This document shows positions 8,657-18,289 of a DNA stretch of 64,000 bases, in pieces. This DNA is from Pigmentiphaga aceris (GTDB taxonomy: Bacteria; Pseudomonadota; Gammaproteobacteria; Burkholderiales; Burkholderiaceae_B). Below the pieces are notes generated by a model. That model did no database searches. It was not told where the DNA came from and saw nothing but the letters and a program-made list of their open reading frames with translations. The stretch lies in assembly GCF_008119665.1 (NCBI RefSeq), contig NZ_CP043046.1, positions 1,736,001-1,800,000 of the forward strand. Reading direction: 5' to 3'. Each line of letters starts with the position of its first letter. Within the stretch, counting starts at the first letter, position 1. The position numbers and the translations under genes are program-made.

Positions 8657-10057
8657 TTAGCGGCCACAGGGCAAAGCAACCCGCTCTTCTTGTGTCCAGC
8701 ACCGCTCAAAAAATACACAGGCCTGGCAGCAGGTCCGGCTGTCAATGGCTTGGATGAGGCACCGCTCTGCGCGACGGTCCTGAACGACTTGGTGCGCGCA
8801 GTGATGACGCTGGGAATCCACAAAGAATGCCGGGGGGGTGACTGAGCGAACGCTGATGGCCGATTGCATTGCGGCGTCGGCCCCGCATTCGGCCCAGCTA
8901 TGGAAGCGGCATCCTTGGACACGGGGCTCTTCAAGGAGAAAATGCATCCCGCTGCCAGTGGCGACAAGCCATTCGTCCGGTTCCGTAAGTCCGCCGACTG
9001 GCGCCTTTGATAAATCGCCGCGACGGAAACCGGGAAACGCCGAAAGCTCGGCTGACGAAAGCACACCGCCAAGCTCTGTTCCACACGCTGCAATCAGCGC
9101 GGCGCCACGCGCACGAATCTCATCCAAATGCGGACTCAGTGTTTCTACGCCACCATTATCCTGTCTGTAGTCGAGTTCGACGGCGGTGTCATTGTCGATT
9201 ACGGTAAAGACAGCGTTGTCTTTACGAGCAACGAACAGGGCTGGATAGATCAGGATGCGCGGTCGACGAGCGAACAGTTTGCTGCCGGTTCGCTCGTAGT
9301 GAACATGCACGCCCTGAAATGCTCCCTCGACATCGCTCAGCTCCAGGAACTGCCGAAGTTGCGCGGGACGTAAAGGCACTGGTGCGTCTTGAGTGAGCGC
9401 CGAGCGATGGAGAAGCTCGAAAATGTGTTCCGCCTGCGCCTTGAACTGTGACCGAGGGAATATCGCAATGTCATCTGGCCGTCCGGCGCGCAGGAAGGTT
9501 TGCACTGGGGCACTGAACACAACCATCCACTCACCGCTAATGATTACAGCTCTAGGCAAGTCATGGAAATACTGTTCCTTGATAGTCTTTACATAGCCGC
9601 TGACCTGGCGCAGATAGCTGTCCCACTCAGCGATAACCGGCGATGTATCGGCGCTCTTCCCATCGCGAATATGCTGGATTGCAACAACGAGCAATGCGGC
9701 TTCGCTGGCATACTGACCATCTCCACGAGCCGAAATCGCAGGCTTGTCCCAAGCTTTGGCTTCGACCAGCAGGAGAGGGGAGCCAGAAATATCGACGACT
9801 CCGACGTAGTCCATAAACTTCGTGGTGTCGGCCTGGAGACGGGCCTCCTCAAGCACATTGCCCCCTGCGCCGCGTCGCCATCCGAGATGATCCAGCAGTT
9901 TATCGACGAAGATCAGCCGCGTATCGTGTTCATGGGGACGGCGGTCCGGGTCGGGGTGGGCGAACGGATCTCGCAGTCTTGTAAGTTCCCACTCGACCGC
10001 ATTGAGGAGGTCGTCAAGATCTCGCTTGAAGAGGTTTTGAAGCGCTAGCCGGTTCAC
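8657..10057 (-). CDS. HsdR-N-like (PD-(D/E)xK) nuclease with Cys-rich tail, partner of STAND gene
   Basis: A 466-residue protein. Residues about 35-110 match the N-terminal domain of type I restriction R subunits and related nucleases: a FVDKLLDHLGW helix, D83 in FMDYVGVVD, then VEAKAWDK with E99 and K101 as the catalytic ExK. The middle (about 110-370) has no recognised domain. The last 50 residues carry several Cys/His (HHCAH, CCQAC, RC), possibly a zinc knuckle. GTG at 10057 overlaps the stop of the STAND gene in a GTGA arrangement, indicating translational coupling; an in-frame ATG at 10105 would overlap by 52 bp. Probable effector or accessory nuclease of the same defence operon. Confidence 0.75.
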   Translation of the reverse strand: MNRLALQNLFKRDLDDLLNAVEWELTRLRDPFAHPDPDRRPHEHDTRLIFVDKLLDHLGWRRGAGGNVLEEARLQADTTKFMDYVGVVDISGSPLLLVEAKAWDKPAISARGDGQYASEAALLVVAIQHIRDGKSADTSPVIAEWDSYLRQVSGYVKTIKEQYFHDLPRAVIISGEWMVVFSAPVQTFLRAGRPDDIAIFPRSQFKAQAEHIFELLHRSALTQDAPVPLRPAQLRQFLELSDVEGAFQGVHVHYERTGSKLFARRPRILIYPALFVARKDNAVFTVIDNDTAVELDYRQDNGGVETLSPHLDEIRARGAALIAACGTELGGVLSSAELSAFPGFRRGDLSKAPVGGLTEPDEWLVATGSGMHFLLEEPRVQGCRFHSWAECGADAAMQSAISVRSVTPPAFFVDSQRHHCAHQVVQDRRAERCLIQAIDSRTCCQACVFFERCWTQEERVALPCGR

Positions 10058-13000
10058 TGGATCAGTTCCGGCAGGCGATAAAGCAGGCGTCGCGCTTCCG
10101 GCCATCCTACTTCTAGGAAAATCTCTAGGCAGTCAACGAGGGCCGCACGCCGAGTCGAATCCTCGAAAATTTCCTTGTGGTCTGCGAGGAATACACCAAT
10201 CAGCCGAACAAGAAGGTCTACGCCAAGAGACTCGTGTTCATAGCCCGATCGGCTGCCACCTAGCAAAAGGCTGGCCGCCAAATCGAAGGCGGCCTCTGCG
10301 TCCACTTCAACAAGGCGCTCTACAAGTTGGAGCAAGTAATAGGTCGTGTGCGGGTGCGCATATTTGCCAATCCGCTTGAGGAGGTCGGTGTTTTCCTGGA
10401 GGAACACATTGAGATCCGCGTGGCAAAGCGCCGTGTTGCCGAGCCGTCGACTAGAACCTGCGTCGATCGCAAAGAACATTTCCATACCCGCGGTGTTGAT
10501 GAGGTGCGCGCACTCCTGCACCTCCGCGGCGGCGTGCGAGTCCGCGTCCGATATCTTCCCCGCAAGCCGGGAGTTCGCGGCATTAACGATGTCCGAGAAA
10601 AGCGCCTGAGCGCGCTGGCGGACATCAGCGTCCTTGTCGGGGATCTCGCCTGCCCCAGCAACAATGGCGTCGCGCAGGCTGCTCAGGACCCTCCTTACCT
10701 CTTCGGCATGCTGCCATGGCGCACTTGACCATCGGTCGAGAACGAGCTTTGCTTCCTTAGCTTGGTAGGCGACCCAAAGGACGGCGAGTTTATCTGCGAT
10801 AGCTTTGTACAGCCGGCGTTCTCGATCTGACCCGGGGGACTCGCGCTGCAACAGAAAAAGCAGCAACTCTAAGCTCCGCTGCTGATCAGCGTGGATCAAC
10901 TTTGAGATGACGTCGCCAAGCAGGTGTTCGATGATGGTCAAGTTGGGTTCGCGGGTTAGGCGGTCTGCCAGAAGCCGCCAGAATTGATCCCGATCGAGGT
11001 CCCAAATTTTGACGAGACGCATCGAGGCGTTAAGCCGGACTGCGGGATGGCTGTCAGACAGCAACTCCCTCGCGCGCGGCATCAGCTCGGGGTAGAGGTC
11101 CGCCCGTTGTGCGAATAGGTTCCAATAGGCTTGCGCAGCTTCGACCCGCGCTGCGGGGCTGCCCCAAGAGGCAGACTCTTCAAAACTTGCTTCCGTCTCA
11201 GCGCCCAGCGCTGGGCTCTCGGACCTACCAGCAATGTCTAGAAGCGCTATAAACGTCGCGTCTTGCTCCGGTGTTGGAGGTGCCTCCTTCGATACCAACA
11301 GCTGTTTCGATACGATGACATCACAGCCTTGGCCAATGACCGCCTCTGCGCTCCGCTGAAGACCGGGATGTGGCGCATTGCCGGCAAGGGAGTTTCGTAT
11401 GGCCTGTAGGGCGGCTAGTGAGTCCTCGAGGGAGGCCACTGCTACATCTTCCGATTGCGCCTCGAGCCGGAGGAGTTTCTTCGCGATGTTGATGGCGTCA
11501 ATAACTCGCGAGTTTTCTGGCGCTTCCTTGTCTAGGCCTTCGAGCCAGTGAAAATCCTCAGGAGTGCCAGCCAGGGTGCGAACGACGAAGAGCCGCTCAT
11601 TTGTGGTGGTCTGGTCTTGGGGTATTTCCTCGAAGATCCGGCGCGCCTCGTCGGTGACAAGTTGGTCACGACCGATTGCCGAAAAAAGGCGTTCCAGGAA
11701 GGCCCGGCGTACCTCGATTGGATGTTTGAAACGCGAGAAGTCAAAGCCGAGCACAGTCCGTTCGAAAGTCTGTCGTTCCTGCGCTGACCGTCGGCCGATG
11801 CCTATCGCGACGAGATCAATTGCGTCCTTGCGGGTGTCGGAGAGGACAAGAAAGGGTTCGGTCACAGCAATGGCCCAGAGCTTGTCTACCAGGCCATCGG
11901 CGCGCTCGACGGCACAGAGGAACATACGTGACCAAAGAATTGCGAACGACGCTTCGTTGATCAAGATGTCGATCAAGACCAGAGCTTCGGTCTCCGTGGC
12001 GAATTTGAGGTGCGCGCGCAACTTTGAGACTAGGCTTTCCGCATCCCGGCCGTACCGGCTGTTTGGGTCATGTGCCCAGATGTAGCTGCGGTCTTCCCGC
12101 AAACGGATTGATCGGCCACTGACTTCAAGCTCGATGTCGCATGTGTCTTCGGATGGAGCATGCTCGCGAGCGACGTAGCCTTCAACTGCCGTGACGACGG
12201 CGCGGACTGCGGCTCGTGGGTGGGTTTGTAGAAATTTGGGCAAGTATTCGCCCAATGACCACCGTGCCATCCCGTAATCCTGCCGGGCGTTCGAAGTTAG
12301 GTTCAGGATTTGGCTTTGGCTGATCTGGGTCTGGCGATCCTCCGTAACCTCGTAGTCAAACACTACCCGGTAGATGTCAGTAACGAACTCTGGGTCGACG
12401 TCGCCGACCGCCGCAATTTTGTGGCAAACCGCGGGCACTTCCTGATGTCCAAACCGATCCAGTCGATTGCGGTCGAAGATCTGGACTAGCAGGGCTCGCG
12501 AGGCTTCGGTATCGGTGCCGTAGGTTGCGATAACGAAATCAATGGCGGACCTCACGATAAAGCCTGGATCAGGCTGGGCTAGCCCGTGCGCCAAGAGCGC
12601 GCGCGCGGCCCGCCCTAACATCTGCGTTAACCCGGCATCGTTAATTCGTCCGATAAGATTGTGAAGTAGGAAGCGAAGGGTGCTCGCCACCGTCGCCGGG
12701 GCTGTCGCTAGGCAATCGGCTAGATGAGCCCACGGCTCCAAAGGGAATTGCTTCTCGTCCTGGAGTCTCACGACAAAGGCGCCAGTAATATGTGACAGCG
12801 CCTTAGGTGCGATCTTATCCCCCGCGATAGCTCGATTACCTAACCAAAGGCAATCTTGTGCCGAAGTAGGAAACTCTGCTCCCAAACGCCCGGCTGTGCT
12901 ACGGATAATCGGGTCTCCGTGCTCGTCGTTGATCAGGGTGCCGAGGATGCTCCAAAAACGCGCATGATCAATCTCAGACTCCCAAACTTCGCGCAGCACG

Positions 13001-14985
13001 AATCCGAGGGCTGGCGACAGCATTAGTCCCAGAGCCTCACTCTTGCTGAACTTATAGGCATCGCTGGCGATAGCGTTCGGATCGAGGGCCAGTCGCGCGG
13101 CTGCGTAGTCGAAGAGTAGGTGATGTCTAAACTGCACCCACCGCTGGCTATCAACGACAACTAGCACCCCCTCTTTGCATAGGGTGTCGATCATGGCCGG
13201 GTTGTCACCCGCCGCGTGGAGCGTAGGTGCGCGAAGCGCTCTCGCCTGGACCATTAGCTGAACCACACGGCTAAGCGCGATCTTCGCTGGTAATCCGTGA
13301 CCTTCTACTCGGTGATCCCAATAGAGACGCAACAGGTCGGCTTGAGACGCAACTTCGTCCAGATGTTTAACCGCCTCAGCTGAGATCAGCTCACTGAGCA
13401 GCCGGGTATTGAACGGCACCATCGCCAAGTCGCGAAGTCGCGGTGGTGCCTTTGCAAGACATGTTGCCAATGCTGGCGATTGCTGGAGGAGTTGGTCAAA
13501 TTCGACTTTGGTCCAGGGAGGCACTTGAATGTGCTGGATCTGGCCGAAAGAAGGGTCCGCAAGTAACACATCCGGCGGTGTGCCTTTGAACAGCGCACGG
13601 AACTGCTGACCCATGCGCAGGTCAAAATTGCGGATAGACGCGATAACATTCCAGCGTCCTTTCCGCTCTACAACTCGTTCGATAAGTGCGCGGAAGACGC
13701 CCTCACCGCGACCGCCGCGAGTCGCGTCCAGTGCATCAACAATGAGGTAGGCTGGCTCCAGTCCGTCCCAAGCCTCGAGCACATCGAGCAGTGGGTGCCG
13801 TAATCCAAGCTCAGCAGTTAGGCCTTCGAGACTCTCGATCGAGTAGCGATCAACAGCGAGTTGGAGGATATCTGCACCGTCGTTGCTTAGTTTGCGAGCA
13901 ACAGCGTTCAGAACCCCACTCTTGCCGGCCCCAGGCTCGCCTATGATCAGCAGCGGACCGTTGCGCACTGCGGCTTCAATTGCGGCTTGGCAGTCGCGGC
14001 GCACAGACAGCGGCGCGCCACCGGCTACCTCGATCGTCTCATAGCTACTGAGTGCTTCGGCTATGCGTTTGGAGTGCCGCTTAAGGGCCTCAATGTCGGT
14101 GCGATATTCAGGAGGCGCGCTGAGCACGACGCCCCGGCGGGCGAGTAATTGCCGCAACGTGGGGAGGTCACCACCACCGCGGTCTTTCATCAGCTGGCCG
14201 CTAAGATCGGATAGGGCTGTGAAGGCGGTTGCGGCATCCACGTCCATGCCGAAGGCCTTGATAAGGGACCCGCCCGCCACTGCATAGCCTTGAGCGCCGT
14301 CAAAGGTGACGACGGCAACTAGCTTCGCCAACTCCCGCAGCAGGTTAGTGTCGAACGGGTTCATGGTGATACTCGCCCAGGCCCGCTCGACCAAGTTAGA
14401 GAACACCTGAAACGCCTGTTGCTGTGTTTGGTTAAGTGCCCCTCCGCCAGGTTGGGCGACAAGGCGGAGTGCAGCCGGTAGGTGGTCTCTAACCTGGCCT
14501 GAGGCCTGGGGACTCACAACTAGCACCAACCGGTCGCGGGCGGGATCGAGCGGCCGGTTCCACCCCATTGAACCGTCGCCCTGCCGAGCGACAAACCAAT
14601 GGCGAACGAACTGCATGATCGTCTTGCTCAGTGGTGAGTTTGGCTCCTCACTCAGGCTTGCAGATGTTTTTGCCTGCACTGCGACGTAGCCGCCGTCGCT
14701 GGTTTTGATCAGCAGGTCGTCGACCGGAGCCTCGGTTTCGAATCGGATCCATTCCGGCATGGCAGCGCCAAGACGGAAGCTGTCATCAAACCGATCGCCT
14801 GCCAGTATCCAGGATGAGAACAGCGCTCCGAGCTGCTGCTCGAAACGAATGCCAGCACTGGTCGCAGCGCCACCGCCCCCAATTCGGTCAGTGGCGGGAA
14901 GATTTCGCGGCGTATGGGTCAAGGCATGTTTCCGGTCTGGAGCTAAGGATTGCGTAGTGATAACCGGGTTCGCAGACCGTGGCAA
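10054..14985 (-). CDS. STAND-type P-loop NTPase with N-terminal nuclease-like domain (candidate Avs)
   Basis: A 1643-residue protein. Residues about 40-130 look like a Cap4/DUF4297-type PD-(D/E)xK nuclease: RFEQQ (E49), VDD at 88-90, VQAK (Q104, K106). A P-loop ATPase follows, with Walker A GEPGAGKS at 349-356 and Walker B LIVDALD at 414-420. About 1000 residues of helical HEAT/TPR-like repeats follow, the usual sensor region. This order (nuclease, NTPase, long helical sensor) is that of antiviral STAND proteins, which recognise conserved phage proteins and then cut DNA. The frame opens with TTG at 14985; TTG at 14922 is an alternative. Coupled to the nuclease gene downstream. Family assignment is inference from motifs. 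Confidence 0.8.
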   Translation of the reverse strand: MPRSANPVITTQSLAPDRKHALTHTPRNLPATDRIGGGGAATSAGIRFEQQLGALFSSWILAGDRFDDSFRLGAAMPEWIRFETEAPVDDLLIKTSDGGYVAVQAKTSASLSEEPNSPLSKTIMQFVRHWFVARQGDGSMGWNRPLDPARDRLVLVVSPQASGQVRDHLPAALRLVAQPGGGALNQTQQQAFQVFSNLVERAWASITMNPFDTNLLRELAKLVAVVTFDGAQGYAVAGGSLIKAFGMDVDAATAFTALSDLSGQLMKDRGGGDLPTLRQLLARRGVVLSAPPEYRTDIEALKRHSKRIAEALSSYETIEVAGGAPLSVRRDCQAAIEAAVRNGPLLIIGEPGAGKSGVLNAVARKLSNDGADILQLAVDRYSIESLEGLTAELGLRHPLLDVLEAWDGLEPAYLIVDALDATRGGRGEGVFRALIERVVERKGRWNVIASIRNFDLRMGQQFRALFKGTPPDVLLADPSFGQIQHIQVPPWTKVEFDQLLQQSPALATCLAKAPPRLRDLAMVPFNTRLLSELISAEAVKHLDEVASQADLLRLYWDHRVEGHGLPAKIALSRVVQLMVQARALRAPTLHAAGDNPAMIDTLCKEGVLVVVDSQRWVQFRHHLLFDYAAARLALDPNAIASDAYKFSKSEALGLMLSPALGFVLREVWESEIDHARFWSILGTLINDEHGDPIIRSTAGRLGAEFPTSAQDCLWLGNRAIAGDKIAPKALSHITGAFVVRLQDEKQFPLEPWAHLADCLATAPATVASTLRFLLHNLIGRINDAGLTQMLGRAARALLAHGLAQPDPGFIVRSAIDFVIATYGTDTEASRALLVQIFDRNRLDRFGHQEVPAVCHKIAAVGDVDPEFVTDIYRVVFDYEVTEDRQTQISQSQILNLTSNARQDYGMARWSLGEYLPKFLQTHPRAAVRAVVTAVEGYVAREHAPSEDTCDIELEVSGRSIRLREDRSYIWAHDPNSRYGRDAESLVSKLRAHLKFATETEALVLIDILINEASFAILWSRMFLCAVERADGLVDKLWAIAVTEPFLVLSDTRKDAIDLVAIGIGRRSAQERQTFERTVLGFDFSRFKHPIEVRRAFLERLFSAIGRDQLVTDEARRIFEEIPQDQTTTNERLFVVRTLAGTPEDFHWLEGLDKEAPENSRVIDAINIAKKLLRLEAQSEDVAVASLEDSLAALQAIRNSLAGNAPHPGLQRSAEAVIGQGCDVIVSKQLLVSKEAPPTPEQDATFIALLDIAGRSESPALGAETEASFEESASWGSPAARVEAAQAYWNLFAQRADLYPELMPRARELLSDSHPAVRLNASMRLVKIWDLDRDQFWRLLADRLTREPNLTIIEHLLGDVISKLIHADQQRSLELLLFLLQRESPGSDRERRLYKAIADKLAVLWVAYQAKEAKLVLDRWSSAPWQHAEEVRRVLSSLRDAIVAGAGEIPDKDADVRQRAQALFSDIVNAANSRLAGKISDADSHAAAEVQECAHLINTAGMEMFFAIDAGSSRRLGNTALCHADLNVFLQENTDLLKRIGKYAHPHTTYYLLQLVERLVEVDAEAAFDLAASLLLGGSRSGYEHESLGVDLLVRLIGVFLADHKEIFEDSTRRAALVDCLEIFLEVGWPEARRLLYRLPELIQ

Positions 14986-15236
14986 TCAGAGAAGCTCACT
15001 ATGCCTAGACAAAATGCGGCCGGACTTAGGGGCCGCGTTGCTTCCGCTGCCCTTAGGTGACCACGTTCCGTCTCCTGTAAGGACCATTACGCATCGACTC
15101 GCCAGGCTCCAGGACCGCTTCTAACCCAAGACAGTCTTGGTATCGATGGTCTGTGGTCGCTGTTGGCGGTGCAGAGGTAAACAGAGGCCTGGCCAAGTGT
15201 TGTGTCTACTAGCTGCTAAAGGGGATAGACCCAGGC

Positions 15237-16106
15237 TTAAGGTGTCATGTACGTCGTATCTTTCAGGTGTTCTGCCCATTCGTCGCGCCATTCACGCAGT
15301 TCACGCCGCCAGAAAATTGGCTTCAGATCGGCTAAATGAATGTCATGACGTTTGCTAATCGCAGATGCCAGCTCTATGGGGTGCCAGGTGGAGGCTTGAG
15401 CTCTGCAGCCTTTTTTGACACGTGCTTGCTGGAGCCATTTTGGTGGGTCGCCCAGCGTTACCTGCCAAGACTTAGTGTTTTTTCCGAGGACGTTTGCCAA
15501 GGCCGCACTCATGTCGCTGGTGGGAATCGGGGCGGGTCCGACGGGTAAAGGAATGCTACGCAAGGTGGTGAGTCTAGGCATTGCTTCTGGCTCCGGCGGT
15601 TCTCCCTGTTTCCCGAATAACCAAGCCAATGCGGCATCTTCCAAGCTTGTATCCGCAGTGTCATCTCCTTCGATGCAACTTTGGTGTTGAGCAAGAAAAA
15701 ACCGCGTATTCAGCTCGAGCAGGAGCGCGTGTGTCTCAATCACAAGCTGGCGCGCGCTATCGCCGTTGCGACCAAGGTTCGCCAGTTTGTTCGGGTCAAG
15801 CCCATCAATGTCTTCATAGGACACGATCAGCGATGATCCGCTTCCAGGAAAACAAAAAGCCGCTAGCTCACGGACGGTAAAAGGGAATAACAGCGCAGGT
15901 TTCGATACGTCACGAAGTGGATGCCATGCCACTGCGTCGTACTCGGCTTCCAGCAGTTCAATGTCAATGATTTCTTCAATGGGGCGCAAGTAAACGCCGT
16001 CATCGCAGATCCGGTGATGCTCCATTGCCGTCGCACGGTCTTCGAAATCCAACCTCTTCAGCAACAATTCGAAGACTGCTCGGCCGTATTGTTGAGGTGT
16101 GCTCAT
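15237..16106 (-). CDS. Integrase-coupled hypothetical protein
   Basis: A 289-residue protein whose ATG at 16106 overlaps the integrase stop (ATGA), so the two are translated together. The N-terminal half is acidic and mixed alpha/beta, with a conserved-looking YRPIEE-like segment and an ELAAFCFPGSG stretch. The last 70 residues are basic (WLQQARVKKGCRAQ, then HPIELASAISKRH), compatible with DNA binding. No family recognised. Its coupling to int suggests a recombination-directionality, regulatory or element-maintenance role, but nothing proves it. Confidence 0.75.
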   Translation of the reverse strand: MSTPQQYGRAVFELLLKRLDFEDRATAMEHHRICDDGVYLRPIEEIIDIELLEAEYDAVAWHPLRDVSKPALLFPFTVRELAAFCFPGSGSSLIVSYEDIDGLDPNKLANLGRNGDSARQLVIETHALLLELNTRFFLAQHQSCIEGDDTADTSLEDAALAWLFGKQGEPPEPEAMPRLTTLRSIPLPVGPAPIPTSDMSAALANVLGKNTKSWQVTLGDPPKWLQQARVKKGCRAQASTWHPIELASAISKRHDIHLADLKPIFWRRELREWRDEWAEHLKDTTYMTP

Positions 16107-17332
16107 GCCGCTACCTTTTCCAATTGCAATACGGAGGCGCCGCCAAGCGCTGCATCGCAGAACGCAGCCCACGATTGCATGAGCTTTATCCGCTTCGTGA
16201 ACAGGTCGCCGCGCCGATATGCGGCTTCAACTTTGTTCTCGATTGCATGAGCCAACGCCATCTCCACAACTTCCCTGGGGTGGTTGGTTCGTTCTGATGC
16301 CCAGTCGCGGAAGGTGCTACGGAATCCGTGCGGCACTTCCTTTCGGTTCATCCTGCGCATCACCGCAGTCAGGCTCATGTCGGACAGTTTGCCGCCTCGT
16401 GGCGCAGTGAAGATCAACTCAGAACCCTCGATGCGCGGCAGCGAATGAAGAATGGTCAGGGCTTGTTCTGACAACGGAACGCGATGCTCTTTGCCCGCTT
16501 TCATGTGCTCGGCTGGAACAGTCCACACGGCTTCTCGAAAGTCGATTTCAGCCCACGTAGCTGCCCTGACCTCGCCTGATCTAGCGGCGGTCAGGATTTG
16601 GAATTCAAGCGCCCGCGCCGCCAAGCCCGCCCGTTCGCGCAGCGCTGGCATGAACGTGCTCATATCTGTCAGCGATACAGCGGGGTGGTGGACGACCTTG
16701 CTGATCTTTTCAGGCTTTGGCATCAGCTTGTCCAGTCGGCCGCGCCAGCGCGCGGGGTTCTCGCCGGATCGATAGCCACGCACCGTAGCCCAGTCCAGCA
16801 CTTGTTCAATGCGTCCACGAAGCCGGGTGGCCGTCTCGGTCTTAGTGCGCCAGATGGGAGTGAGTACGGTCAGAATATGGGTCTGGGTCACATCCGCCAC
16901 CAGCAGCTTGCCAATCACCGGATACGCATACGTTTCCAAGGTGTTTGCCCATTGCTGGCGATGTTTGGCGTTCTTCCACTCGTCACTCTTCGCGTCGATG
17001 AGCATCTGACATGCTTCTGCGAAGGTCACCGCTTTGGCCTGGGCGGCGCGTAGCGCGCTTTTGGCTTGCTGGCGATCAAGAATGGGATCGATGCCTTCTT
17101 CAATCTTGCTGCGCCCTATTCGGGCCTTCTCACGAGCTTGGGCAAGCGTTACGCTGGGATAGCCGCCGAGTCCCATGCGCCTACGCTTACTTCCTACCCA
17201 GGCACGTAGTACCCAGCTTTTTGCTGTGCCGACAATCTGTAGCTGTAGGCCCGGAACACCACCGACGGCATAAGCACCAGGTTCAACCAGCCGTGAAACT
17301 TCCAGCGCGGACAGCTCCTTGACCTTCTTCAT
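16103..17332 (-). CDS. int: Tyrosine recombinase, P4-type island integrase
   Basis: A 409-residue integrase. The N-terminus has the DUF4102/arm-binding domain (PGLQLQIVGTAKSWVLR, then GLGGYPSVTLAQAREKA). A SAM-like core-binding domain spans about 100-190. The catalytic domain contains R251 (TAARSGEVR), K281, H335-x-x-R338 (HGFRSTFRDW), H362 and the nucleophile Y372. All five catalytic positions are present, so it should be active. It directs integration into tRNA-Ser at the 14-bp core; attR lies 144 bp upstream of its start. Repeated TGAGACTAA boxes and an ATAGGCCCAGC box lie in that gap. Confidence 0.95.
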   Translation of the reverse strand: MKKVKELSALEVSRLVEPGAYAVGGVPGLQLQIVGTAKSWVLRAWVGSKRRRMGLGGYPSVTLAQAREKARIGRSKIEEGIDPILDRQQAKSALRAAQAKAVTFAEACQMLIDAKSDEWKNAKHRQQWANTLETYAYPVIGKLLVADVTQTHILTVLTPIWRTKTETATRLRGRIEQVLDWATVRGYRSGENPARWRGRLDKLMPKPEKISKVVHHPAVSLTDMSTFMPALRERAGLAARALEFQILTAARSGEVRAATWAEIDFREAVWTVPAEHMKAGKEHRVPLSEQALTILHSLPRIEGSELIFTAPRGGKLSDMSLTAVMRRMNRKEVPHGFRSTFRDWASERTNHPREVVEMALAHAIENKVEAAYRRGDLFTKRIKLMQSWAAFCDAALGGASVLQLEKVAA

Positions 17333-17346
17333 CTATATGCCCACCT

Positions 17347-17357
17347 ATAGGCCCAGC
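17347..17357. repeat. Subterminal repeat, right end
   Basis: ATAGGCCCAGC, identical to 3169-3179 at the left end and just upstream of int. Candidate arm-type or regulatory site. Confidence 0.45.
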
Positions 17358-17382
17358 GATGCCGAGATTGTACGCGACCTTA

Positions 17383-17454
17383 TGAGACTAAGTGGGAGTG
17401 CAGGTGAAGGTTTTTCCTAGGAGGATTGTGCCCAATGAGACTAACTGAGACTAA
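17383..17454. repeat. Three direct TGAGACTAA boxes
   Basis: TGAGACTAA at 17383-17391, 17436-17444 and 17446-17454, between int and attR. The last two are spaced 10 bp, one helical turn. Candidate integrase arm or excisionase sites. Confidence 0.5.
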
Positions 17455-17475
17455 GGAAAGTTCTATCGCGGCGGA

Positions 17476-17489
17476 CACACTCTCCGCCA
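17476..17489. repeat. attR core (14-bp direct repeat)
   Basis: Second copy of CACACTCTCCGCCA, identical to the 3' end of tRNA-Ser. It marks the right end of the island; the next bases are the native sequence that followed the tRNA before insertion. Confidence 0.88.
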
Positions 17490-17549
17490 GTGAAGTTCGT
17501 AAGGGCTTGATTCAGAAGGTTTTTTCGCTCTAATCATCCCCAGCTGTCA

Positions 17550-17580
17550 AAGCCATTGCATCGCATGCAGTGGCTTTTTG
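17550..17580 (+). terminator. Original tRNA-Ser terminator, displaced
   Basis: AAAGCCATTGCAT-CGC-ATGCAGTGGCTTTTT: a stem with A-run and T-run, 61 bp after attR. Before integration it would have lain just downstream of tRNA-Ser, which supports the inferred boundary. Confidence 0.8.
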
Positions 17581-17715
17581 CACTTCTGGGCTCGTTCGCG
17601 CTGTGCAGTTCGTTGGTCAGGTCAATTTCTCAGGATGCTCTCGCTTGGGCTGTCTCCGAACCAGCGACATCCTGAACGTATTGATTCGCCAAGTGGTTTG
17701 CCGTCAGACAACGAC

Positions 17716-18226
17716 TTATTTCGCCAAAGTAGCGTGGTTGCCCTGAATCGATAGTTCACAGCAGTCATCCGCCGAGCGAATTTGTATGACTGTCAGCTTA
17801 TGGCCGATCTCAGTCAAAAACAATTCGTTGCCCAAGCTCAAATTCATTTTCATGGCAGTAGAACAGAATGATGGAGCTTTCTGGGGAGTAGGCCATCGCA
17901 TCGTCGCGGGCGGGCACGAAAATATCCGACCAATTCTCTACGAAGAAGTTGCCGCTGCAACGGAAGCAATCATCCTCACCAAACACGACGACCAATTCCT
18001 GAATGCCAGAAATACGAAGCCGCAACCAGTCGGTAGCAGTTGATATACCCTCGTCTAACTCAAGCCGCTCAATTGAATCAACTGTCTGAGCATTCAAACC
18101 AAGGTGGCTTTTCGAATCATAAAGACCAACCAGCGTGTAAGCCTGACTAGCCTCACTAGCATCGAGCCAAGAAATGTCTTTCGAATGATGCTTGAGTTCT
18201 TCAATTCGCCAATGTTGGTTGCTCAT
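17716..18226 (-). pseudogene. Hypothetical protein gene with frameshift
   Basis: From ATG at 18226 the frame encodes about 137 residues and stops at 17810 after ELGQRIVFD. A second frame continues without a stop to 17716 (IGHKLTVIQIRSADDCCEL...NHATLAK) and reads as the natural end of the same protein. Removing one base from the five-base homopolymer at 17816-17820 joins them as ELGQRIVL-TEIGHKL. So this is a probable single-base frameshift, either real inactivation or a sequencing error. Product unknown; small, acidic, beta-rich, like many immunity-type proteins. Part of the AT-richer stretch next to the island. Confidence 0.55.
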
Positions 18227-18289
18227 AAATCTCAAGTCGAAAGACTAGTCGTAGGTCAAGCGGCAGCTTCCAGCCGGTGGGAGGCATCC

